The translations under genes and the position numbers were made by a program. This document shows, in pieces, positions 15,594-21,360 of a DNA stretch of 22,266 bases. Every line of letters starts with the position of its first letter. Within the stretch, counting starts at the first letter, position 1. Source of the stretch: Gemmatimonadaceae bacterium (GTDB taxonomy: Bacteria; Latescibacterota; UBA2968; UBA8231); the NCBI GenBank assembly GCA_002726335.1, contig PBSR01000085.1, positions 1-22,266 of the forward strand, given 5' to 3'. The notes under the pieces are model-generated. The model was given only the letters and a program-made list of their open reading frames with translations, searched no databases and was not told the DNA's origin.

Positions 15594-16747
15594 GCGACGG
15601 GGACAGTTCCTTCCGCTACGAGCTCATCGCCGAGGACGGCGCTACCGGCGCCCGTGCCGGCCTGCTGCACACCCCCCACGGCGCCATCGAAACTCCGGTC
15701 TTCATGCCCGTGGGCACGCGGGCTACCGTCAAGGCCCTGAGTCAGCAGGACCTGCTCCAGCTCGATGCCAGCATCATCCTCGGCAACGCCTATCACCTCT
15801 ACCTGCGGCCAGGTCACGAGCGCATCGAGCGCTTCGGTGGCTTGCATGGATTCATGAGCTGGCCCCGCCCCATTCTCACCGACTCCGGCGGCTTCCAGGT
15901 CTTCAGCCTGCAGGAGCTGCGCCGGATCACCGAGGACGGTGTGCGTTTCCAGAGCCATCTCGACGGCTCCTCACACCTGTTCACTCCCGAGTCGGTGATG
16001 GATATCGAGCATAGCCTCGGCGCCGACATCATCATGGCCTTCGATGAGTGCACACCCTACCCGGCCACCGAAGAGTACGCCCGCGATTCGATGGAACGGA
16101 CGCAGCGGTGGGCGGAACGGTGTCTGCGGCGCCATGAAGAGCTGCAGACGGTGCAGGTGGCGGCCGGACGGCCGCCACAGGCCCTGTTCGGTATCGTCCA
16201 GGGCGGCGTCTATCCCCAACTGCGGCGGCGCAGCGCCCGCGATCTTGTGGCTCTCGACCTGCCGGGGTACGCCATCGGTGGTCTCGCCGTCGGCGAGCCC
16301 CGGCCCGAGATGCTGTCCACCCTCGAGGAGACGGTGCCCGAGTTGCCGACACGCAAGCCGCGGTACCTGATGGGTGTCGGGCTGCCCCAGGACCTGATCG
16401 ACGGCGTCGAGCGTGGCATCGACATGTTCGACTGTGTCATCCCCACGCGCAACGCGCGCAACAGCACTCTGTTCACCAGCACGGGCCGGGTACGCATGAA
16501 GAACGCCGTCCATGCAGATGACAACGGCCCCCTTGATGCAGCGTGCGACTGCTTGACGTGCCGCCAGTACCATCGGGGTTACCTGCGCCATCTGTTCCAG
16601 ACCGACGAGATCCTCGGGCTGCATCTGGCGACACTGCACAACGTCCACTTCTTCCTGCAATTGATGCGGGCCATGCGGGCCGCCATCATCGAGAGGCGTT
16701 TCGCCGACTGGCGGGGGGCCTTCTCAGCGACTTACCAGGATGGGTGA
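15590..16747 (+). CDS. tgt: Queuine/preQ1 tRNA-ribosyltransferase (tRNA-guanine transglycosylase)
   Basis: Tgt exchanges G34 of tRNAs with GUN anticodons for preQ1, the first tRNA-level step of queuosine synthesis. With a CTG start at 15590 the protein is 385 aa. It shows TDSGGFQVF (catalytic-site Asp98), VQGG, GGLAVGE, the nucleophile in FDCVIPTRNARN (Asp281) and the zinc site Cys319-x-Cys321-x2-Cys324-x25-His350. The spacing from nucleophile to zinc site is the same as in E. coli. The conserved N-terminus FRYELIAEDG...ETPVFMPVGT lies upstream of the first ATG in frame (15704), so an ATG start would delete about 38 conserved residues. No queuosine synthesis genes are adjacent. The neighbouring yajC is a classical tgt partner (tgt-yajC-secDF order in many bacteria). 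Confidence 0.95.
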   Translation: MSDGDSSFRYELIAEDGATGARAGLLHTPHGAIETPVFMPVGTRATVKALSQQDLLQLDASIILGNAYHLYLRPGHERIERFGGLHGFMSWPRPILTDSGGFQVFSLQELRRITEDGVRFQSHLDGSSHLFTPESVMDIEHSLGADIIMAFDECTPYPATEEYARDSMERTQRWAERCLRRHEELQTVQVAAGRPPQALFGIVQGGVYPQLRRRSARDLVALDLPGYAIGGLAVGEPRPEMLSTLEETVPELPTRKPRYLMGVGLPQDLIDGVERGIDMFDCVIPTRNARNSTLFTSTGRVRMKNAVHADDNGPLDAACDCLTCRQYHRGYLRHLFQTDEILGLHLATLHNVHFFLQLMRAMRAAIIERRFADWRGAFSATYQDG

Positions 16748-16807
16748 GAATCCGTAGTTTGGAGGGTTCCACGTATCTCCATTCCCCTCCGCAAGGACCG
16801 ATCGATC

Positions 16808-17149
16808 GTGCTCTTTTTCCTCGTCGAGCCCGCCTACGCCATGGGCGGCGGGGGTGGTGGTCAGGCGGACGCCAACCCCATCGCCCAGCTGCTGCCCTTC
16901 GTTCTGATGTTCGTCGTCCTCTACATGCTGATCCTGCGCCCGCAGATGAAAAAGCAGAAAAATCAGCAGAAGATGATCGACGAGTTGGAGAAGGGGGCCA
17001 GGATCGTCACCAGCGGCGGCATCCACGGCACCATCACCAACCTGAAGGATGACGTGATCGTGGTAAAGATTGCCGACAACGTCCGCGTCGAGATGTCGCG
17101 CTCTGCCGTATCCCGTATCCGCGACGACGACAGCGACAAGAGCGACTAG
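16808..17149 (+). CDS. yajC: Sec translocon accessory subunit YajC
   Basis: YajC associates with SecDF in the inner membrane. The 113-aa product has a short N-terminal hydrophobic part, a glycine run (about residues 13-18), one membrane segment (QLLPFVLMFVVLYMLILRPQ) and the family cytoplasmic tail: KKQKNQQKMIDELEKGARIVTSGGIHGTI in sense, with VRVEMSRSAVSRI near the end. The start is GTG 16808 with AAGGA 10 nt upstream. It follows tgt by 60 nt, the usual order. secD and secF, which normally come next, are replaced here by fmt. Confidence 0.95.
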   Translation: MLFFLVEPAYAMGGGGGGQADANPIAQLLPFVLMFVVLYMLILRPQMKKQKNQQKMIDELEKGARIVTSGGIHGTITNLKDDVIVVKIADNVRVEMSRSAVSRIRDDDSDKSD

Positions 17150-17161
17150 CGGAGCAACCGG

Positions 17162-18097
17162 GTGCGCGTCGTCTTCCTCGGCACGCCCGCCTTCGCCGTG
17201 CCATCACTGGAGCGGCTCGCCGCCAGCCGGCATGAAGTGGCTGCTGTGGTCACCAATCCGGACCGCGCCGCCGGTCGCGGCCGCAGGCTGCGCCCGCCGC
17301 CGGTGAAAGCTGCCGCCCTGGCCCTGGGACTGCCGATCCTGCAGCCGCCCTCACCAAAAGCGGCTGACCTGAGACATCAGTTGGCCAGATTGCAGCCCGA
17401 CGCCTTTGCCGTCATCGCCTTTTCCATCCTGCCGAAGAGGCTGCTGGCCATACCGCGCCTGGGATCGGTGAACGTGCACCCGTCCCTGTTGCCCGCTTAC
17501 CGTGGCGCCGCGCCGATCATCTGGGCCCTGTTCGATGGCTGCCGCGAGACGGGGATCACCACCTTCCTGTTGAATCCGCGCATCGACGGCGGCGACATCC
17601 TGCTGCAGGAACGCGTCACCATTGGCACCGATGAGACGGCGGGCGAGTTGGAGGCCCGTCTTGCCGTGGATGGCGCCGAACTGCTCGTGCGATCGCTTGA
17701 CGGACTCGAGAGCGGCACCATCGAGCCGCAGCCGCAGGACACGGCAGGCGTGACCCGGGCTCCCAAACTGACGAAAGAAGACGGGCGCCTCGACTGGTCG
17801 TGGAGCGCCGAGCAGGTGCGCAACCGGATTCGCGGCGCCAACCCCATGCCCGGAGCCTGTACGAGCTGGAGCGGGGGTGTGCTGAAGGTGCACCGGGCCG
17901 AAATCTGCGCCGGAACCGGCGCTTCGGGAACCGTTCTGATCGCCGACGGAAGGGAGGGAGTTACAGTGGCCTGCGGCCAGGGTGCCCTGCGCCTGACCGA
18001 GGTGCAGCCCCAGGGGCGTCCACGCATGGCGGCCGACGCCTTCGTGCGCGGCCACTCCCTGCACGCTGGGGACCGGCTCGGCGGCGAGGAGGGCTGA
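17162..18097 (+). CDS. fmt: Methionyl-tRNA formyltransferase
   Basis: Fmt formylates initiator Met-tRNA using 10-formyl-THF. The 311-aa length is normal. The N-terminal domain has VVFLGTPAFAVPSLE, the loop NPDRAAGRGRRL, and the catalytic triad Asn104 and His106 in SVNVHPSLLPAYRGAAPI plus Asp142 in RIDGGDILLQ. The C-terminal domain starts near residue 205 with RAPKLTKEDGRLDW and contains NRIRGANPMPGA. The start is GTG 17162 with GGAG 7 nt upstream, and the gene begins 12 nt after yajC. The usual partner def (peptide deformylase) is not in the window. The next gene starts 1 nt after the stop. Confidence 0.97.
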   Translation: MRVVFLGTPAFAVPSLERLAASRHEVAAVVTNPDRAAGRGRRLRPPPVKAAALALGLPILQPPSPKAADLRHQLARLQPDAFAVIAFSILPKRLLAIPRLGSVNVHPSLLPAYRGAAPIIWALFDGCRETGITTFLLNPRIDGGDILLQERVTIGTDETAGELEARLAVDGAELLVRSLDGLESGTIEPQPQDTAGVTRAPKLTKEDGRLDWSWSAEQVRNRIRGANPMPGACTSWSGGVLKVHRAEICAGTGASGTVLIADGREGVTVACGQGALRLTEVQPQGRPRMAADAFVRGHSLHAGDRLGGEEG

Positions 18098-18098
18098 G

Positions 18099-18545
18099 AT
18101 GGGCCTGCTGAAGGGCGCCGCCTTGTACCTGCTGCTGCTGGCTGGCAGCCTCGAGGCCCAGGCCGGGGCCAGGACGGACACGGCGTCGGCACCGGTGAGC
18201 GAAGCGGCGAAGCCCATGTCACCGCGAGGCGCCCTGTGGCGCTCGACGCTGATTCCTGGCTGGGGACAGGCAACCACGGGCCACCCGGTAAAAGCCGTGC
18301 TGTTCGCTGGCGCCGGCGCCGGTCTGCTGTCGGCTGCCGTCATCGAGGGGGCTCGCGTTGGTGAGGCCCCCACCGCGTTGACGCGCCAGGACCGGGCCGC
18401 CCGCCGCAACACCCGCGTTTTGTACTACGTCATCGCCGCGACGCTATCGGGGCTCGATGCCTACGTGGACGCGCACCTGGCCGACTTCGCCATCGACGCC
18501 GACCCCTTCGCCATGGCCGGGGTTCGTTTCACCGTCCGTTTCTGA
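18099..18545 (+). CDS. DUF5683-type membrane protein
   Basis: This 148-aa protein has a signal peptide or first membrane segment (AALYLLLLAGSLEAQA), then the signature LWRSTLIPGWGQ, a glycine-rich hydrophobic segment (KAVLFAGAGAGLLSAAVIEG), a basic stretch and a second hydrophobic segment, then SGLDAYVDAHL. The IPGWGQ...DAYVDAHL pair is typical of small DUF5683 proteins common in FCB-group genomes. Their function is unknown. ATG 18099 starts one base after the fmt stop, so translation is probably coupled. The terminal VRFTVRF could be an outer-membrane-like end, but the protein is short for a barrel. Confidence 0.8.
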   Translation: MGLLKGAALYLLLLAGSLEAQAGARTDTASAPVSEAAKPMSPRGALWRSTLIPGWGQATTGHPVKAVLFAGAGAGLLSAAVIEGARVGEAPTALTRQDRAARRNTRVLYYVIAATLSGLDAYVDAHLADFAIDADPFAMAGVRFTVRF

Positions 18546-18557
18546 AGAGAGATCCAG

Positions 18558-19325
18558 ATGCTTGGTAGAGAAGAACTGGAGCGGTTTCACGAAGACGGCT
18601 ACCTGATCTTCGAGTCGATGATCGAGGGTCCGCGTCTGGCCGGTTACCTGGCGGTGTTCGACGAGCTCGTTGAACGTGGCTCTCAGCTGCGTGAACCGGA
18701 GCCGCACTTTTCCCTGGAGCTCGACGCCGATGGCTCGCCGCGTGCGGGTCTGCTGCACAAGGTGCAGGGTGTCTGCGTCGTCGACCCGCGAATACTCGAA
18801 CTGGCCCGAGAGACTGACATCGTCAAGCGCGTCGTACCTCTCGTTGGCCACGAAGAGATCGACGTCTTCGGCACCAAGTTCTTCCCCAAGCTCCCTGGTG
18901 GCGGCACCTCCACCCACTGGCACCAGGACAACTACTACTTCGGCACCGACTCCCGCCGTGTCGTCTCCTGCGCCATCTACCTGCAGGATGCCGACCGCGG
19001 CAACGGCTGCCTGCGCGTCGTGCCCGGCAGCCACGAGGACGGCCAGATCGTCGAACACCATCACGAGCCTGGGACCCACGGATCCTGGACCGACGTGGAC
19101 GAGGCCAGCGCCATCGATGTCGAGGTTCCTGGCGGCTCTGTCGTTCTGTTCTCCGCCAATCTGCTGCACGGTACGGCCGACAACGACGATCCGGAGCGCA
19201 CGCGCTATTCGACGGCGTGGCACTACGTGCCCGCTGACATCGACTTGGCACGCTTCCCTCGCGGCGGCTACGACGACCGCTTCCCCGTCCGTTCTGGCGA
19301 TTCGGGTGGCAGCGTCTCGACGTAG
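18558..19325 (+). CDS. Phytanoyl-CoA dioxygenase (PhyH) family Fe(II)/2-oxoglutarate oxygenase
   Basis: This 255-aa cytoplasmic protein has the PhyH fold. It starts with the FHEDGYLIFESMI segment typical of the family. The iron ligands are His122 and Asp124 in THWHQDN and His204 in NLLHGTADN. The 2-oxoglutarate-binding Arg is probably Arg216 in DPERTRYS. PGSHEDG is the conserved turn between strands. All ligands are present, so it should be active. The substrate is not predictable: bacterial members act on diverse small molecules and secondary metabolites. GAGAG precedes ATG 18558, 12 nt after the previous gene, so it appears to be the last gene of the compact operon. The next gap is 103 nt. 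Confidence 0.92.
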   Translation: MLGREELERFHEDGYLIFESMIEGPRLAGYLAVFDELVERGSQLREPEPHFSLELDADGSPRAGLLHKVQGVCVVDPRILELARETDIVKRVVPLVGHEEIDVFGTKFFPKLPGGGTSTHWHQDNYYFGTDSRRVVSCAIYLQDADRGNGCLRVVPGSHEDGQIVEHHHEPGTHGSWTDVDEASAIDVEVPGGSVVLFSANLLHGTADNDDPERTRYSTAWHYVPADIDLARFPRGGYDDRFPVRSGDSGGSVST

Positions 19326-19428
19326 GCCATCGGTGACGACGGCGGGTGCATGACCACCCATCTCCACAGTCGTCTGCGGCCCCACACACTGACAGAATCG
19401 TCCGGCCCGGTCCTTGCAAGGGACAGGC

Positions 19429-20214
19429 ATGCGTATGCCTCGATCCTTTGTGAGCTTCCGGCAGATACTTCTCGCCTTGCTACCCGTGGTACTCTCGACC
19501 GATGCCGACGCCGCCTTTGAGCGCGCCCTGTTCCCGCTGTCGCCACTGGACACAGTGGCGCAACTGACATCGGGTCCTGCCGGACTTGGAGAGGTCCGGC
19601 GTCCCTGCGGCAGCATCAGCCACGACCGGCCTTTCGGTCTGTCCGCCCTGTCCGGACACCGACTGTTGCTGGCCACACCGCTGCCGTGGGGCTTGGCGGT
19701 TGGTGCCGGTGGCGCCATGCGCGGCCCCCCACGGCATCGGGAGTACGGCGGGTGGATGGGGATCGGGACACGATTCACCGCATCCCTTGCACTGGGGGTG
19801 ACAATTCAGGGCCTCGCCTGGCGGGGTCTGGCAGGCATCGGAGAGCGGACGATAGCCGGAGCCGCGGGCTGGCAGCTCGACCTGCCGGCCTCCTGGTCAC
19901 TGGCCGGCTGGATCCGGCCGGCTCAGGGCCATGTGCCGGCTCGAGTCTGGCTGCAGCTGACACGCCGCGACGCGCAGGGCGCCGTCGCCGTCGGACTGTC
20001 GGCTCGGAGTGGACGAGGGACGATTCCGGTGTTGTCCATGGCGACACAGCTGAGTCGACGATTGTCCCTTACCGGTCAGGTGCTGTCCCTGGCCAGAGCC
20101 TTTGGCGCTGGCGGCACCGTCCAAGCCTCACCCCTCTCCCTGCACGTGCACGTGGTCACCCACCCCGTTCTGGGACCGTCCTCCGCTGGTTGGGTGGGCA
20201 GGACCTGCCGCTAG
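19429..20214 (+). CDS. Exported protein, possible outer-membrane beta-barrel
   Basis: This 261-aa product has a signal peptide (FRQILLALLPVVLSTDADA, cleavage before AFERAL). The remainder alternates short hydrophobic strands and glycine turns (LLLATPLPWGLAVGAGG, FTASLALGVTIQGLAW, ARVWLQLTRR, GAVAVGLSARSG), which suggests a beta-barrel related in style to the PorV-like proteins upstream. The GARA/NPAGL hallmark is absent, although TSGPAGLG near residue 48 is reminiscent of it. ATG 19429 is chosen because AAGGGA lies 5 nt upstream; ATG 19435 and TTG 19414 are in-frame alternatives. The C-terminus does not end in an aromatic residue, which weakens the barrel call. No family is recognised with certainty. 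Confidence 0.7.
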   Translation: MRMPRSFVSFRQILLALLPVVLSTDADAAFERALFPLSPLDTVAQLTSGPAGLGEVRRPCGSISHDRPFGLSALSGHRLLLATPLPWGLAVGAGGAMRGPPRHREYGGWMGIGTRFTASLALGVTIQGLAWRGLAGIGERTIAGAAGWQLDLPASWSLAGWIRPAQGHVPARVWLQLTRRDAQGAVAVGLSARSGRGTIPVLSMATQLSRRLSLTGQVLSLARAFGAGGTVQASPLSLHVHVVTHPVLGPSSAGWVGRTCR

Positions 20215-20290
20215 AAACGTGGCCACCATTGCCGGCTGTCAGCACGAGGGCGATGTTTGAGAGATGATCTCGACTCACCCCGCCTCTCCC

Positions 20291-20305
20291 AGGAGTAGTG
20301 CCGTG
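20291..20305 (+). promoter_or_regulatory. Ribosome binding site that favours GTG 20303
   Basis: AGGAG (20291-20295) lies 7 nt before GTG 20303, which opens a clean lipoprotein signal peptide. The upstream in-frame ATG 20264 has only GAGAG directly against it and would add 13 residues of polar sequence. Confidence 0.6.
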
Positions 20306-20881
20306 CTGTTCCGATACGCCCTGGCCGCTTTCATGGGCCTGTCCGCCTGCTCGGATGACGGCGGCAACGACGCTGTCCCCAACGCCGGCGATGTCGCCGG
20401 TCCGACCACCACGGTCGAGCTGCGTCAGACCGCCTCCCTGTCGGGAGGCTACGCCAGCCAGATCCGCATCGACGGCGAAGGCTGGCCGGCCAACACCTCG
20501 GCACAGGATCTGACTCTGACGTTCGTGATGCAGGCGATGACCGGGGTGCGGCAGTTCGAGCTGCGGATCGAACCGGAGCCGGCCAGCGCTTTCGACGTGG
20601 CCGGCGCGGTGTTTGCCGCCACGCAGCCTTTCGTCACCCCCTTCGCCAGTGGCATCCAGCTGGAGGGTGACGTCATGCGTATGGGCGGTGCCAGCCTGTC
20701 GGGCGGCGTCGATGGGGTGGCCACCCTTGGCACCCTGACGATTCGCACCTCGAACAACTTCAACGCCTTCACCGATGCCCGGCTGGTGGTAACCCTGCTG
20801 TCCATCGGCCCATCGTCCTCCGACAGGGACGAATACCAGACCGGGACACTGCAGCTTGGGGTCAACGTGGGTGGACGCTGA
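20303..20881 (+). CDS. Lipoprotein with a single beta-sandwich, possibly cohesin-like, domain
   Basis: From GTG 20303 the 192-aa product begins MLFRYALAAFMGLSAC, a compact lipoprotein signal with lipobox LSAC. After a short Asp/Gly/Asn-rich linker comes one domain of about 150 residues. Features are RQFELRIEPEPASAFDVAGAVF, TPFASGIQLEGDVMRMGGA (shown here only as landmarks ELRIEP and DVMRMGG) and TLGTLTIRTSNNF. This order, an early strand with a hydrophobic FELRI, a mid-domain aromatic-to-Gly turn and a late TLGTLTI strand, resembles cohesin-type and related Ig-like sandwiches. The call is by pattern only. The alternative ATG 20264 gives the same mature protein. A T7 run (20913-20919) follows the stop, but only a 4-bp hairpin precedes it. 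Confidence 0.72.
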   Translation: MLFRYALAAFMGLSACSDDGGNDAVPNAGDVAGPTTTVELRQTASLSGGYASQIRIDGEGWPANTSAQDLTLTFVMQAMTGVRQFELRIEPEPASAFDVAGAVFAATQPFVTPFASGIQLEGDVMRMGGASLSGGVDGVATLGTLTIRTSNNFNAFTDARLVVTLLSIGPSSSDRDEYQTGTLQLGVNVGGR

Positions 20882-20926
20882 AATCGTTGACGATCAGCTG
20901 ACCGACCCGTAGTTTTTTTGCGCCCA

Positions 20927-21087
20927 GTGCGCTGTCACAGAATTAGCCTTGTGGAATTCGGGCGTCGAGACGCCTGGCGCGCAAGGCGCGCGACTGACGT
21001 GGGTTGATAGACCCAGCGATGGAGCGCAACGCAGCGAGCCAGGATGGCTCGGCGGACGAATACAAGGATCATTCTGTGACAGCGCAC
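20927..21087 (+). repeat. Palindromic element: 17-bp terminal inverted repeats enclosing a chain of hairpins
   Basis: GTGCGCTGTCACAGAAT (20927-20943) is perfectly complementary to 21071-21087. The stem continues inward, after a 3-nt mismatch, with CCTTGT/ACAAGG (20947-20952 with 21062-21067) and ATTCG/CGAAT (20956-20960 with 21057-21061). Inside lie at least four separate hairpins: GGCGTC/GACGCC (20961-20974), GCGCGC/GCGCGC (20977-20991, 3-nt loop), TGGGT/ACCCA (21000-21015, 6-nt loop) and CGAGCC/GGCTCG (21035-21051, 5-nt loop). A weak GCG/CGC hairpin may form at 21024-21032. Folded, this is a long closing stem with a multi-branched head. It ends 5 nt before the tRNA gene. It could be a MITE-like or REP-like mobile repeat, or a structured RNA cotranscribed with the tRNA. 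No flanking target-site duplication is evident. Confidence 0.8.
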
Positions 21088-21092
21088 AGATT

Positions 21093-21168
21093 GGGGCTGT
21101 AGCTCAGTTGGGAGAGCGCCTGAATGGCATTCAGGAGGTCAGGGGTTCGATTCCCCTCAGCTCCACCA
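21093..21168 (+). tRNA. tRNA-Ala (anticodon GGC)
   Basis: This is a 76-nt tRNA with encoded 3' ACCA. The acceptor stem GGGGCTG/CAGCTCC contains the G3:U70 pair that identifies alanine tRNAs. The D arm contains AGCTCAGTTGGGAGAGC. The anticodon stem is CCTGA/TCAGG with loop ATGGCAT, giving anticodon GGC. The T arm is AGGGG-TTCGATT-CCCCT. It decodes GCC and GCU. It is followed by a strong terminator and then an integrase gene, so its 3' half is the probable integration site of the island to the right. Confidence 0.98.
21141..21168 (+). other. Probable attachment site (attL) in the 3' half of tRNA-Ala
   Basis: P4-type integrases usually target the T-arm and 3' end of tRNA genes, and the integrase here lies immediately downstream in the same direction. 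The exact core cannot be delimited because the other end of the element (attR) is outside the window. The tRNA is intact, so the island restored its 3' end. Confidence 0.45.
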
Positions 21169-21191
21169 GTAATATATCCACCGCAGTCCAC

Positions 21192-21228
21192 AAAAGTCCT
21201 GTTTCTCTCTGAGAAGCGGGACTTTTTT
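21192..21228 (+). terminator. Intrinsic terminator after tRNA-Ala
   Basis: AAAAGTCCTGTTTCTC (21192-21207) pairs with GAGAAGCGGGACTTTT (21211-21226) along 16 positions, two of them G-U, around a 3-nt loop. It ends in a T6 run (21223-21228). It separates the tRNA transcript from the integrase promoter. Confidence 0.9.
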
Positions 21229-21263
21229 GTGTCTGTCCCTCCGTGTTCGTCCGCAGGAATCCG

Positions 21264-21293
21264 TTGACATTCGGTTCTTATATGGGGTATCCT
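21264..21293 (+). promoter_or_regulatory. Integrase promoter
   Basis: A perfect TTGACA (21264-21269), an 18-nt spacer and TATCCT (21288-21293). It predicts a transcript start near 21300 and a leader of about 60 nt before ATG 21361. This is the best sigma-70-type promoter seen in the window, and a repeated GGGGTA motif overlaps its -10 region. Confidence 0.65.
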
Positions 21294-21341
21294 ATTGGGG
21301 TAGCTGAATTGCCCCGGTGATGATACCTATCTGGGGTATCC
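21283..21341 (+). repeat. Repeated GGGGTA motifs at the integrase promoter
   Basis: TGGGGTATCC occurs at 21283-21292, overlapping the -10 box, and at 21332-21341. A third GGGGTA lies at 21297-21302. GATACC (21322-21327) forms an inverted pair with GGTATC (21335-21340). The set looks like binding sites for a regulator or for the arm-binding domain of the integrase itself. Confidence 0.5.
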
Positions 21342-21360
21342 CGATTCCACGGAGGCCACC

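Noticed and set aside
18444..19778. Minus-strand open frame of 444 codons across the PhyH gene
   Set aside because: It is fully antisense to genes with clear family motifs, has no recognisable domain or signal, and is explained by high GC and codon bias on the + strand.
20882..20920. Terminator at the T7 run after the last lipoprotein gene
   Set aside because: Only a 4-bp hairpin (ATCG/CGAT) precedes the T-run, and it is about 18 nt away, so it is too weak to call.
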